Source of the DNA: Lampris incognitus
Lineage: Eukaryota > Chordata > Actinopteri > Lampriformes > Lampridae
Assembly: GCF_029633865.1 (NCBI RefSeq)
Contig: NC_079214.1
Location: 33,146,957 to 33,210,956, forward strand
Length of the DNA stretch: 64,000 nucleotides
Direction of reading: 5' to 3'
The notes under the pieces were generated by a model. It had not been told where the DNA came from. It ran no database searches and saw nothing but the letters and a program-made list of their open reading frames with translations. The position numbers and the translations under genes are program-made. How positions within the stretch are numbered: position 1 is the stretch's first letter; every line of letters begins with the position of its first letter. Positions 10,579 to 20,490 of the stretch are shown here, one piece after another.

Positions 10579-10735
10579 AATTTGGCCTGGGAACGTCTTG
10601 GGATCCCCCAAAAGGAGTCGGAAGGCGTTGTTGGGGAGAGGAACGTCTGGAGTGTCCTACATAGTAGCTTGCTGCCACCGTGACCCAACCCCGGAGAAGC
10701 GGCTAACTATGAGATGAGATGATAACGTAAAGGTA
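10579..10735 (+). other. Rex3: Rex3 3' end
   Basis: TGGCCTGGGAACGTCTTGGG and the following purine-rich stretch with GCTGCCACCGTGACCC and GGAGAAGCGG correspond to the last codons and 3' untranslated tail of Rex3. The ATGAGATGAGATGAT stretch is a degenerate terminal tandem repeat. Confidence 0.75.
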
Positions 10736-11060
10736 ACAATCTATTTGACACAGCTAAAGCTCTAGCCTTCCTTCAAAACTACCTCATTACATCAAAATGA
10801 TTATATCACACACAACTCAGTGTTAGCGAACAAAATATCATAACTAAGGCACTATAATTAATTCAGTCAAATGATGATAAAAATAACAATGAAATAAAGT
10901 TTTCTAAACTATAAAACAACATTAACCACCACCTTTTACGTGACGTTGTTGAACCAGAAAATATGTGTGTCCAACATGACAAAGAATTCTAATTGAGTTT
11001 CCATTGGCATTGTTTTGGTGGTGTCGGCATGTAATTTTAACACGTTACGTGCCACCACCA
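10736..11060. other. Non-coding, nothing recognised
   Basis: AT-rich spacer between the Rex3 tail and the Gypsy LTR. No gene or repeat signature seen. Confidence 0.4.
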
Positions 11061-12028
11061 TGTAATGCGGTGTTAAGAGGTCATGGTCATTTCATGTATT
11101 TCTGTGAGATCAGGCTGCTTTGTGCAAGCGTTGTAGTGTATTAAGAGAATAACAGTACCTGCGGATGTGCGCCATTGAATGGGCTTGTTTTGCAACCTCT
11201 GCAACCTGGGTTAGTGGATTGTGCAACTCAGTTCATAAGAATGTACAATTTCTTTGCATTGAATGGGGGATTCATAGGTCAGATACCAGGGTCCTGACGT
11301 GAGAATCCTGTTTACTATGTGTAAAAACTTGTATAATAAACCAGATCAACTTACCTGTATGTCCACTAGGTGGCAGTAGCAGTGAACTGATTTACCAATT
11401 ACTACCTAGTGTCATGCCTCGTCTGGATAGTTAAATTATTTTTGTTTCTCTCAGTGTTCTTTGTCTTTTACTTCCTGTTTTATTGTGTTACTCACCTCTT
11501 GCCTCGTTTCAGTTCCTTTACTTCCTGCCCTCACGTGTCTCCCTCCTGTGTGATTATCTGCCCTAATGTGGTTGCACCTGTGTCTCACTGTTTCCCCTCC
11601 TCCAGAGTATATAGTCTTAGTGTTCTCTTCCTTCTGTGCCAGTTCGTCTTGTTCCTTGTGACAGCGTTCCAGCATTTTTTCCCTAGTCTAAGTTTCTTGA
11701 GCCCTATAGTTTCCTGACCTGTTTTTTGCCTTTTCGACCTCGCCTTTCGCCTGCTGATTTGGACACTGTTGCCTTGTTATCTGACCACCTGTGTACCGAC
11801 CTCTTTCCGATTAAAAGGACTGATTTTTGTGAACTGAGACTGAGTCTGTGTTTTGAGTCCAAGCCTGTGTTTCAGTACTGACACCTAGACCCTTCCCCGG
11901 ATGTATTTCTCATGTGTAATGAATCCCTGCCGAGATGGTTGTACTGTGTTGTGCTCCCGAAGTTTTCATCAATATACAAGTTAACAAATCCTGTGTGTGT
12001 GCTTGTTTCATGTACTCAAGATACTACA
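11061..12028 (+). mobile_element. 5' LTR of a Ty3/Gypsy element, interrupted
   Basis: Starts TGTAATGCGG and ends GATACTACA just before a primer-site-like TTGGCGGCGAGGTTCGAG (from 12031). A poly(A) signal AATAAA lies at 11335-11340. Removing the nested solo LTR at 11410-11883 and one CCTAG leaves an LTR of roughly 490 bp, a normal size. Boundaries are inferred from the TG...CA ends and the position before the primer site; no 3' partner LTR exists in the window to confirm them. Confidence 0.65.
11410..11883 (+). mobile_element. Solo LTR, 474 bp, inside the Gypsy LTR
   Basis: TGTCATGCCTC...GTACTGACA flanked by a perfect 5-bp duplication CCTAG (11405-11409 and 11884-11888). It contains a TATATAG box near 11608 and ATTAAA at 11810-11815. 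The pyrimidine-rich body and the TGAGTCTGTGTTTTGAGTCC end are typical of fish Gypsy LTRs. It must be younger than the LTR it interrupts. The 102-codon frame 11409-11717 inside it is not a gene. Confidence 0.9.
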
Positions 12029-12157
12029 TATTTGGCGGCGAGGTTCGAGCCGGACAGCGCTGCTTGTACGAGAGGAGCGTGTGGGTGAGGAACTTTGTTT
12101 TTTTTTTCCTTGGAAGAACGAGGGGGGAGGAAGAAACGAAAGTTAACTTTACTGAAA

Positions 12158-12900
12158 ATGGCCAGGACAATAGGAGCTCTGGGAGCGTTTGATCAAAATG
12201 TTCAAACTTGGGAAGAATACTGTGAGGTTGTGGAACATTTCTTTATCGCAAACGGAATACAGGATGCAGCCAAACAGAAGTCAATTCTCGTAATTGTTGT
12301 CGGTGCACAAACGTATCATCTGATGCACCGTTTACTAAGCCCTGATAAGCCAGGAGAACGCACTTCCCACGTGTTTGTGACGTTGTTGAAAGACCACTTT
12401 AACCCAAAACCCAGTGAAATCTTACAGCGCTCTAAATTCGATTTGCGCATGAGAAAGCCCAACGAGTCTGTTGCTGAGTATGTGGCAGAGCTATGGAGAT
12501 TAGCTCAAGACTGCAATTATGGACAAACGCTTTTACAAATGCCCAGTGATCGGCTCGTATGCGGAATAAACGATGAACACATTCAGAGGAGGTTATTGTA
12601 GGAAACCAGTCTCACATTGGAGGATGCACTTAAAACAATAATAGCCATGGAGTCCGCCGACAAACATGCTCAAGATTTGCAAGGGAAAGCGGCATGCAAT
12701 AGAGTAGACACAGTAATGAGCTACTGGCATCGCAAAGGAGAACTGAGAACCGTGCAGAGGGTGAAATGAAAGACTGTTACCGTTACAAAGGCAAACATGC
12801 TGATTGTCGATATAAATAAGAAAAATTCCATTCGTGTGGAATGATAGGCCACATTGCGCGGGCGTGTAGAAACAAGAAAAATCGCAGTGAAGCTAAAATG
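12158..12900 (+). pseudogene. Gypsy gag
   Basis: Start chosen at the ATG of MARTIGALGAFDQ, which begins the conserved capsid-like region; the ATG at 12095 lies in leader sequence. The frame runs 148 codons to a TAG at 12599, then resumes (ETSLTLEDALKTIIAMESAD). Capsid-like features include WEEYCEVVEHFF and KPSEILQRSKFDLRMRKPNE. A nucleocapsid knuckle with the remnants CYR and GHIARAC lies at about 12777-12870. Gag packages the element RNA in virus-like particles. Confidence 0.75.
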
Positions 12901-13150
12901 AACAGCGATCAAAGGCACCGTAGCAATGCACAGGGCAGAGGCCACAGCAGCCACTCACATCATGTCACAGTTGATTCAGACGAATCAGAGGGCTCAGAAC
13001 AAGCGTTTTCAATGTACAGCATACAAAGTAGCCACGCAAAAGTGAAACCCTTTACAGTGGACATGCAAATCAATGGGAAAATGGTGGAATTTGAGCTGGA
13101 CACTGGCTGTAGCATCACTTTGATGAATGAGTCAAAATTTAAGGTGCATT
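12901..13150 (+). pseudogene. Gypsy aspartic protease
   Basis: The frame from 12841 leads from the knuckle through a low-complexity S/H-rich linker into VDMQINGKMVEFELDTGCS; DTG at 13099-13107 is the retropepsin active site. It stops at 13150 (TAG), before the flap and second half, which can be glimpsed downstream (LPLYVVGGTGPSLLGRGWL, about 13278-13335, in another frame). Confidence 0.75.
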
Positions 13151-13370
13151 AGGACAAATGCAAAGAAAGCCTGCATTATAGCCCTCAGCAGTTAAATTAA
13201 AGACTTACACAGGGTAAAGCATAAAGGTGTTAGGGGTCGCAGAGGTAAATGTCCAATACCAAAATCAACAGAAAATCTTACCTCTCTATGTAGTGGGTGG
13301 TACTGGTCCAAGTCTGCTGGGTAGAGGTTGGCTATAGCAAATAAACCTTAATTGGGGGGAAATTAAGCAT

Positions 13371-14110
13371 ATGCAAGTAGAAGAGCTGACATTGCAACAG
13401 GTGCTTGCAAAGCATGAGGATGTTTTTAAAGATGAGCTTGGGACCTTAAAGGGGGTTCAGGCCACAATCCATGTTGCACCTGACACCACACCCAGATTAT
13501 TTCGCCCACGATCTGTTCCATTTGCAATGCACCCTAAAGTGGAAGCAGAGATCAACAGACTGTTAAAAGAGCAGATCATTACACCAGTCAAACACTCGCA
13601 GTGGGCGTGTCCCATGGTTCCAATTCTGAAACCGGATGGTTCAGTTGGACTCTGCGGAGACTACAAACTAACTGTCAATCGTGTCTCTCTGCTAGAGCAG
13701 TATCCTATTCCAAAAATTGAAGATTTGTTTGCGGCCTTGTCGGGGGGGGGGGGGGGGGGGCAGCAATTTTCTAAATTAGACATGAGCCATGCATATGCTC
13801 AAATTCTAATGGATGATGAGTCTAAAAAGTACCTCACAGTGAATACTCACAAAGGCCTTTTTACTTACAACCACCTACCCTTTGGGGTATTGTCAGCGCC
13901 GGCCGTGTTTCAGAGAACAATGTAGGGCCTTCTGCAGGACATACCCATAGTCACAGTATACTTGGACGACATTCTTGTCACTGGGGCTAGCAAGGAAGAA
14001 CATCTGCGAAACCTGAATGAAGTGCTTAGTAGGGTGGAGGAGGCTGGGTTACGGCTAAAATGAAGCAAGTGCCAACTGCTGGAAAATGAGGTGTACTATC
14101 TGGGACATAA
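13371..14110 (+). pseudogene. Gypsy reverse transcriptase
   Basis: Recognisable blocks are WACPMVPILKPDGS, YPIPKIEDLFAAL, FSKLDMSHAYAQILM, THKGLFTYNHLPFGV and, after a TAG at 13923, the catalytic YLDD at 13959-13970. Between the second and third blocks sits an uninterrupted run of 19 G (13742-13760), read as extra glycines where the family has only two or so; the frame survives. A TGA at 14062 interrupts the thumb. Confidence 0.85.
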
Positions 14111-14125
14111 AGTAGACGCACAAGG

Positions 14126-14770
14126 TTGCATCCCATGGAGTCGAGGGTTAAAGCCATTGTGGAAGCACCATCCCCGTCCAATGTCACAGAGATCAAGGCA
14201 TATCTTGGTTTACTTAACTGTTTCCTTCCCAACCTCTCCACGCTGCTTGCTCCGATGCACCGGATCCTCCGGAAAGAGGAAAAATGGGCATGGACTACAA
14301 AGCAAGATGAAGCTTCTCAAAAGTCAAAAGAGCTTCTCCAATCAGCAAGCGTGCTAGTCCATTATTCAGTGGACAGAGAATTGACCTTAGCATGCAACAC
14401 CTCATCGTATGGGGTGGGAGCAGTGTTTTCGCACAAGATGCTTGATGGTACAGAAAAACCACTGGGGTTTATGTGAAGGACACTCAATCCTTCTGAGAAA
14501 AGGTACTCTCTGGTAGACAAAGAGGGCCTGGCCGTGGTCTTTGGAATACAGATATTTCATAAATATCTCTAGGGTAGTAGATTCACGATCGCCACTGACC
14601 ATAAGCCCTTACTATCCTTATTCCATGAGATGAAGCCTGTCCCCAATGGTTTCTCCAAGAATTCAGAGATGGGCAGTTCTACTTCGAGCCTACGAGTATC
14701 AGATAATCATAAGCCGGGCAAGTATCATAATAACGCCAATGCTCTCAGTAGACTCTCGGATCAAGAGCTG
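14126..14770 (+). pseudogene. Gypsy RT thumb and RNase H
   Basis: The frame at 14126 gives the linker EIKAYLGLLNCFLPNLST and the start of RNase H, ELTLACNTSSYGVGAVFSH (about 14379-14440), where the catalytic aspartate of the family has become N. Later blocks ERYSLVDKEGLAVVFG (KRYSLVDKEG near 14500) and TIATDHKPLL (about 14588) follow a TGA at 14474. HNNANALSRL near 14725 marks the C-terminal end. Confidence 0.8.
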
Positions 14771-14959
14771 GTCAAGGATGACAGTCTACAGGGTCAAGTA
14801 ATGATGATGGATGATATGGATGATGTACCGGTGAACATGTCACACGTCAGGAAGTGGACGGCGAGGGATGCCACACTGTCCCTGGTGCACAGCTGTCTTG
14901 AATGGCTGGCCAGAGGTAAAGGATCCTCAACTCATGCCATATCGTACCCGCCCTCTGGA

Positions 14960-15290
14960 GTAGAGTATGCGAGATGGGTGTGTCCTGTGGGGAGCCAGAA
15001 CAGTGATTCCTCTGCAGGGGCGGTCTGTTCTCTTGACGATGCTCGATCAGTCACATCCAGGCATGCTTCATATGAAAGGTTTAGTAGGGTCTTACCTGTG
15101 GGGGCCGTGGATGGACGAGGATATCAAAAAGGAGGTCAGCATATGCGTGGAATGCCAGCAAAACAGAAAATTGCCACCTAATGCACCACTGCACCCCTGA
15201 GAATGACCCGAGCTGCCATGGTCACGCATTAATGTGGACTACGCAGGGCCGTTCTTTGGCAAGATGTTCTAGGGTAGTTAAGAGCCTTAC
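14960..15290 (+). pseudogene. Gypsy integrase, N-terminal finger and core start
   Basis: The frame at 14967 reads LDQSHPGMLHMKGL then ICVECQQNRK, the HHCC zinc finger; the first histidine of the motif appears changed. INVDYAGPFFGK (about 15230-15265) is the first aspartate block of the DDE core. The remaining two catalytic residues are missing because homology ends near 15275. Confidence 0.75.
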
Positions 15291-16104
15291 ACTATCCAAA
15301 ACTGGCACAACGAAGGCTAAATAATTAAAACTGATGGGCATAACATTAACCTATCGTCTTGTTGAATTATCAAGGACACTCCGTGTGTTTGCGTTGAGAA
15401 ATATTGAAACCTTAAATGGGAACTGACTGTGAGGAGAATACTTCCGGGCGGCGGTAAATCATCTTATAACACCGCGGTCGGGTTAATATTGGAGTGAATG
15501 GATGACTGGAGCAGTTGCTCTGGGTGTCAGATATTGCTGCGGACGTGTTTACAATGAAGTTAGTTGAAAGCCTGTTGTGTCTCATACAGACGCTAAAGGG
15601 TGCGCTGTGCGTCGGTATCAGACGCTGGGGGGCGTGACGAAGTGTCAGTCTTTGACAACCTGGGAATGAGAACGGGTTGCTCTTTTCCACATACTAGGGG
15701 GTTATCAAGTTCTGTCTCTTTCAGAGTGCCCCCCTGATTGTGTGTGTGAGTGCTTTTCCTCCCACTCTACTATGTGTGCAAACACATAAACAATATGTAA
15801 AGAAAGATAGGTAGGTGGATATAGAGATTAGTTGTGTACAGCAAAGCAGGGATAAGATGCAGTCTGTTACCAACAGTCAGAGAGGACTCTTGTGTAAATG
15901 CATCAATTATAAAACAAAGAAAATAGCCTGTATTTTAAAATATCTTGAAAATGCACTTTCATGTGAAGAACAGAAACCATAAATTGTGAAAATTAGCCTA
16001 CACTAGATGTTATGAAGATTAGTGTCTTAAAAAGCTAAGAGCTATGAATATATATATATATATATATTTTTTGTAAAACCGTATATATTTACAAAAATAA
16101 AATG
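15291..16104. other. Non-coding; CpG-richer patch at about 15430-15680
   Basis: No coding match. The stretch around 15440-15670 has a noticeably higher density of CpG (for example CTTCCGGGCGGCGG) than its surroundings. It could be a small CpG-rich repeat end or a relic promoter; no exon can be attached. A short (TA)n lies at 16050-16068. Confidence 0.35.
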
Positions 16105-16441
16105 TGACTGCAAGAAGGTCCTGGGTTCGAGCCCCAGCGTAGTCCAACATGGGGGTCGTCCCAAGTCGTCCTCTGTGTGGAGTTTGCGTGTTCTCCCCGT
16201 GTCTGTGTGGGTTTCCTCCGGGTGCTCTGGTTTCTTCCTACAGTCCAAAGACATGTAGTTCAGGTGAATTGGCCGCACTAAATTGTCCCTAGGTGTGAAT
16301 GTGCGTGGGTGTGTGGGTCCTGTGATTGTCTGGCAGCCTGTCCAGGGTGTCTCCCTGCCTGCTGCCCAATGACTGCAGGGATAGGCTCCAGCATCCCTGC
16401 GACCCTGAGAGCAGGATAAACGGTTTGGATAATGGATGGAT
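16105..16441 (+). mobile_element. Fish SINE-type repeat, copy 2 (with tRNA-like head)
   Basis: GGGTTCGAGCCCC at 16123-16135 is a pol III B box, showing a tRNA-derived head. The body has GTGTGGAGTTTGCGTG, GGGTTTCCTCCGGGTGCTC, CAGTCCAAAGACATG and GGGATAGGCTCCAG, and the tail is GATAATGGATGGATGG. The same family as 4590-4890, much better preserved. Probably V-SINE-like; name not certain. Confidence 0.8.
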
Positions 16442-16905
16442 GGGAAAATTAGACTTTGAACACATTTGAAAGCATATGCACACAGTTGCATATGAAATTT
16501 ATTGTGAGCAGTTTGAACAATAATATCCCTACCAAATATCAAGTAGTACATGAGTTTATTGAATTTTACAGAGGAATGCCTGTAACTTGCAAAGCTTCCC
16601 TGAAACGAGAAGGTTGCCTTAGTGTCTGGCTTGCTTATGTGTGATTTTATTGTATTTGATTATTTATGTATGATTGCCTGGGTCCTTACTTCACTAATCC
16701 CAAGACTTGTTATTTATAATATGCAAATTCAAAGTAAAAAGAAGGAAAAGAATCTGAGATGTGAATTCATTACAACCGAAAACAGTAAGGTCAAGTTCAC
16801 CTGCATGCAAACACAATAATATTAGATGTTATCTCATATTGCTTCTTCTGGTAGTAGTATCAAGTCAAATGTTTAAAAAGCCAAGTGCATACGTTCACAT
16901 TGTTG

Positions 16906-16951
<46 letters not shown>

Positions 16952-17484
16952 TGTAATATAATCCTTCAGTTTTGTGTGTTCATTGGACTCTAAATGGTAA
17001 TGCAGCAGTCTATCCACACTAAGAAAATGCATGGGGAGTTTCCCTTCGCAGGCCTGTCAGCTTCTCTCAGCCAGTCTCTCTGGGTTATCAATGCAGACAC
17101 TTGGCAACCTACTTTCCGGAGCAAAGCATCTGCCCATTGAAATGGACGTCAGACTCTATCATTCTTATGTTCCAAATGACCTTGGCATCAGCATATACAG
17201 TGATATCTGACGCATGGCTTTTAAGCCCAAGAGGGAGAAAATATACTGCAAATCAATTCTAAGTTTCATCACAGGGCTTCGCAACTGCCATTACTAAAAC
17301 AAAGTCACCTTCAGAACGAGCAGGGGTGGCCATTACTTATTGTAGAAAGGGCTTATTGATATTCTGTTTGGATAGAACTTGCTTGCTTAGATTGCAAGTT
17401 TAGGAATTGGACTTGCAATTGGAAGAGGAACACACAGACTCTCAGGAGACCAGAAGCATAAAGCAACAAAAACATCTCTGTAGC

Positions 17485-17490
<6 letters not shown>
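16442..17490. other. Non-coding with a (TG)n tract at 16909-16954
   Basis: No gene signal. The (TG)n is about 46 bases with one interruption. The segment 17040-17300 is of normal complexity but matches nothing I recognise. Confidence 0.5.
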
Positions 17491-17522
<32 letters not shown>

Positions 17523-17612
17523 AATTAACATCTGTCTTTCTCTCTCTCTCTCTAAATTCACGCGTATCTCTCTCCCTCTCTAAATTCGCATCTGTCTATC
17601 TATGAATCTATC
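17491..17612. repeat. (TC)n and a TAAATT-(TC) minisatellite
   Basis: About 30 bases of pure TC are followed by three diverged units of roughly 30 bases, each starting TAAATT and continuing with a CATCTGTCT-like and TC-rich part. Confidence 0.85.
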
Positions 17613-18069
17613 ATCTATGATGAGAAAAATCATTCGAAAATAAAAAAAAAAGAAACTGAAATTTACAGATCGTTGACAAAACACTTCTGTATTGAGAGGG
17701 GTATGAAAACATTTGATGGCAATCATTTTCAGCTAAAGAACAAAAAAAAAAACCGTGTGTTAGTGTGCGTGGGGTGTACAAGCTTGGATACCTCCCCAGT
17801 CCAAGCACTTTCAAAACACTTATGATTACAAACAGGATTTCCAGTCAGAGAATGGTTTAGCAGTATCTCTGTTTTGATCGTCTCTTATCCCTCCCTGCTC
17901 CCTCAGCGCTATCTCTGTTTTAAGTGCCTGGCAAGCAGGAGAACCTGTAGTTTCTACTCTCCACAACTTTGCCATGAGAGAGATTTGGGGTACTTGGCTG
18001 TAAGCTCTTTTCCCACATAGCGCCAGAACAATAGATCAAAAGCCAGGCAAGGAAAAATAGTACTTTATA
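17613..18069. other. Non-coding, nothing recognised
   Basis: Contains A-rich and mixed sequence; no gene, RNA or repeat signature beyond short homopolymers. Confidence 0.4.
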
Positions 18070-18403
18070 TATTTTTGGATCTTTCCCCCTTTTCTCCCAA
18101 TTGTATCCGGCAATTACCCCACTCTTCTGAGCCATCCCGGTCACTGCTTCACCCTCTCTGCCAATCTGGGGAGGGCTGCAGACTACCACATGTCTCCTCC
18201 GATACATGAGGAGTCGCCAGCCGCTTCTTTTCAACTGACTGGGAGGAGTTTCGCCAGAGGGACGCAGCACGTGAGAGAATCATGCTATTCCCCCAGGTTC
18301 CCCCTTCCCCTCGAACAGGCGCCGCAACCGACCAGAGGAGGCGCTAGTGCAGCGACCAGGACACATACCTACATCCGGCTCCCCACCCGCAGACACGGCC
18401 AAT

Positions 18404-18869
18404 TGACCTTTCGCAAAGTACCGCCCCAGAACGGTGCTTGTCCAATCCTACCTTAGCAACGGTCCGTCAAGCTTTCAAACACACAACAAAATGCTGAAAC
18501 GGTGTGCCTATGGGATCTGCAAATCGGATACTAGATATCTGAAAAGTTTGGAGGGGGTGTAATTTTCTTTCCCTTCCCGAAACCCAGAACGCAAGAAGCG
18601 CAATGTCGGCAATAGATTTCGCAGTATAGCAGACCCCATGGCCCGCTTAATCCATCCAAAATCAACAAAAATACCTGCCTGCTCCAAGCTAAGCTTGCTA
18701 CTAGCTATTATTGATAGCTAATACAGCTAACGTATTATTACTGTTACCTTTACCCACACAATTCGCTGATTTTTTCCTTCATGTCTTGGTATTTTCCGGC
18801 TACTTCCTGGATAGTTCTGAAATGCTTGACGGGCAGTAACTAAGGGGGGCGGGACTCTGCGAAAGGTCA
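18404..18869 (+). mobile_element. ISL2EU-like non-autonomous element with THAP relic
   Basis: Termini TGACCTTTCGCAAAGT (18404) and ACTCTGCGAAAGGTCA (to 18869) form an inverted repeat of about 24 bp with two mismatches, continuing into CCGCCCC/GGGGCGG. The flanks allow a 2-bp AT duplication (symmetrical ends) or a 4-bp AATT duplication. The THAP relic and an AT duplication fit ISL2EU elements as I know them; P or Kolobok-related alternatives are not excluded. It sits inside SINE S copy 1. Confidence 0.7.
18491..18676 (+). pseudogene. THAP zinc-finger remnant
   Basis: From an ATG at 18491 the reading is MLKRCAYGICKSDTRYLKSL, then, past a stop and a shift, FPFPKPRTQEAQC and GRPHGPLNPSKINKNT. 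CxxxxC near the start and the FPFPK and later RPH segments are the spacing of a THAP C2CH DNA-binding finger. THAP domains sit at the N-terminus of several eukaryotic transposases. The remainder of the transposase is deleted. Confidence 0.7.
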
Positions 18870-18978
18870 ATTGTGTCTGTAGGGATGCCCGACAAAGCCA
18901 GAGGTAACATGGGTATTCGAACTGGCAATCCTCGTGTTGGTAGGCAATGGAATTGATCACTACACCATGCAGATATCC

Positions 18979-19590
18979 CAAATCATACTTTATTGTTATC
19001 AAACTGCATGGCTGCTTCAAATGTTCATCTCCGAGCCTTTCAGAATTTCAGAAATGAAATACATGATTTTAATGCCCAAATAACGTTTTATTGGTATTAC
19101 CGCACACAGCAATCTACTAGAACAACAGAGAATTGCCCTGACCTTTCTTTTTTTCTTTTTTTTTTGGGGGGGGGGGGTTTGGACTGGCCGGAAGGCCAGG
19201 CCTACAAACGTGAATGTCCCTGACTGACTGATTGACTAAGCGACCATATCAGTGTGACTGACTGACTGCTGAGTGATCATGGTTAGAGTGATCAAACTGA
19301 CTGAGTGATCAGTGGCGTTGTTTGCTCAGGTGACCAACAACGTCACTGATGTTGCCGCGGCCGATCACCAAGAGGCATGAGGGCGAGCGCACAGTTAAAG
19401 CACCCCAAAAAACAATCACTCAGACAAAAGACTCACTGGTGAATTCACAAAACAATTGCGTGGCCTTTGCGGCCGAAAAACCTGCACAAATACGACAAAA
19501 AGAAACCGTGTAATTCTCAAAGCACCCAAAAAGGGTGAAATGCAACCCTAACTGCGCTGCCAAGAAAATAGCGTCTCAGGACTCCGGTGA
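18979..19590. other. Non-coding with degenerate (TGAC)n
   Basis: A T-tract plus G-run lies at 19148-19180. From 19218 to about 19315 the sequence is a degenerate tandem of TGAC/TGAT words. No gene signal. Confidence 0.5.
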
Positions 19591-20490
19591 TGTATTTAAA
19601 TTAGGTAATATGCATACATTTGGTGCAAAATTGGCTCCTTTCTATGCACATTAGCCACATGCAGTTAAGGGTTGTCCACACCAAGAAAGATAACTATAAA
19701 TATATCGTTTTGAAAATCGTTTTAACTCAAGTGGATGGTGAAGTCCACACCACAAGACAGTGGTGAACTATATCATTAGGATCACTTTCAGAGTGATTTG
19801 ATGAACGACAAAAACCCTTGACAGCCAATCAAAATCCATCCGAATTTACAGGGCATAACGTCAGGTAATATGCACGCATTTGGCGCAAAATTGGCCCATT
19901 TCTATGCAAATGAGCAACATTGCAAAACACTAACATTAATAGCCACATGCAGTAGCGTTGGTGGTATCTGACGCTCAGACTTTCCAGTGATCATGGCAGC
20001 AGTGACGATAGCCAGAAGGCATCGTCATGCCAGGCGTGCTCATGAGCGGATATTTTGCAGGAGAATATCACTTATTGATTTAACTGAGAATGCAATCATT
20101 TGCAGATACAGGTTTCCAGGTCAAACAATTATTTCTATACTTGATGACATCACGGATGACATTGAACCTGCCTACTGTGTTCATGGCACAAAATCACCAT
20201 TTATACTTTGCTATGTGGATAATTGCAATCAGACACAAAACAGAGGCAACTTGCATTTGGCTGCAAAACCTTATGGGCGTGTTTGCACTGTAATATCATT
20301 AGTGCAATATCTTTAGTGAATCAAACCTTGACACAGGGCAGCTAGCTTTTGCAAGTAATGCGCAATTCATGGTGCTATCAGTAGCCGCCATTCTTTGTGA
20401 GTTTGCCTGTCAATATGGAGTGAGTCTTAGAAAAACAAGAGACATCGACAGATGGAAACATGAAAGAGGAGGGGGAGTTAACAGATAATT
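19591..20490 (+). mobile_element. PIF/Harbinger-derived remnant with internal direct repeat
   Basis: Holds a Harbinger transposase N-terminus at 19987. Upstream, a roughly 75-base block (GGTAATATGC, TTTGG-GCAAAATTGGC, TTTCTATGCA, AGCCACATGCAGT) occurs twice, at about 19603-19665 and 19864-19955. Element ends are not resolved. Confidence 0.5.
19993..20460 (+). pseudogene. PIF/Harbinger transposase (HARBI1-like) N-terminus
   Basis: The frame reads RRAHERIFCRRISLIDLTEN, then ICRYRFPGQTIISILDDITD and IEPAYC, the helical N-terminus that precedes the catalytic domain in HARBI1-like transposases (the YRFPR block is diagnostic). Beyond about 20165 the match continues only in shifted frames, with stops, to about 20460. 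None of the DDE residues is present. The ATG at 19993 is preferred over 19987 only by the look of the sequence. Confidence 0.65.

Larger units (their letters stand above)
8421..10735 (+). mobile_element. Rex3: Rex3 (RTE clade) LINE, split by two insertions
   Basis: The RT reads in three pieces: 8430-9019, 9332-10330 and the 3' end 10567-10735. The sequence TGGCAGACTGGGGTGGTGGT at 8827-8846 is, to my knowledge, the binding site of the primer widely used to amplify Rex3 from fish, and the QGC-PL block near 9570 corresponds to the opposite primer. Rex3 is an RTE-clade LINE that copies itself by target-primed reverse transcription. The copy is dead: frameshifts near 9400, 10030 and 10175 and an early stop near 8480. 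The solo LTR at 9020 and the retro-repeat at 10331 are later arrivals. Confidence 0.9.
12029..15290 (+). mobile_element. Ty3/Gypsy internal region, 3'-truncated
   Basis: The order is primer site (12031), gag (12158), zinc knuckle (about 12840), protease (13099), reverse transcriptase (13371-14100), RNase H (14350-14760) and integrase zinc finger plus the beginning of its core (15040-15270). This order, with integrase last, defines Ty3/Gypsy rather than Ty1/Copia. It resembles the K02A2.6-like group often annotated in fish. Stops at 12600, 13150, 13923, 14060 and elsewhere make it dead, and it stops abruptly inside the integrase core with no 3' LTR. Confidence 0.88.
18070..18978 (-). mobile_element. 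tRNA-derived SINE family S, copy 1, split by a DNA transposon
   Basis: Tail side at 18070-18404 (CCCAATTGTATCCGGC and so on), head side at 18870-18978. The head on the minus strand shows a tRNA-like start and a GTTCGAATACCC B box, as in the full copy at 46811-47232. The 466-bp insertion at 18404-18869 separates the two parts; the joined flanks CCAATTGTG recreate the SINE sequence. Confidence 0.85.

Noticed and set aside
11409..11717. 102-codon hydrophobic ORF as a membrane protein
   Set aside because: It lies wholly inside a solo LTR with a TATA box and perfect target duplication; the pyrimidine-rich strand merely encodes F/L/S residues.
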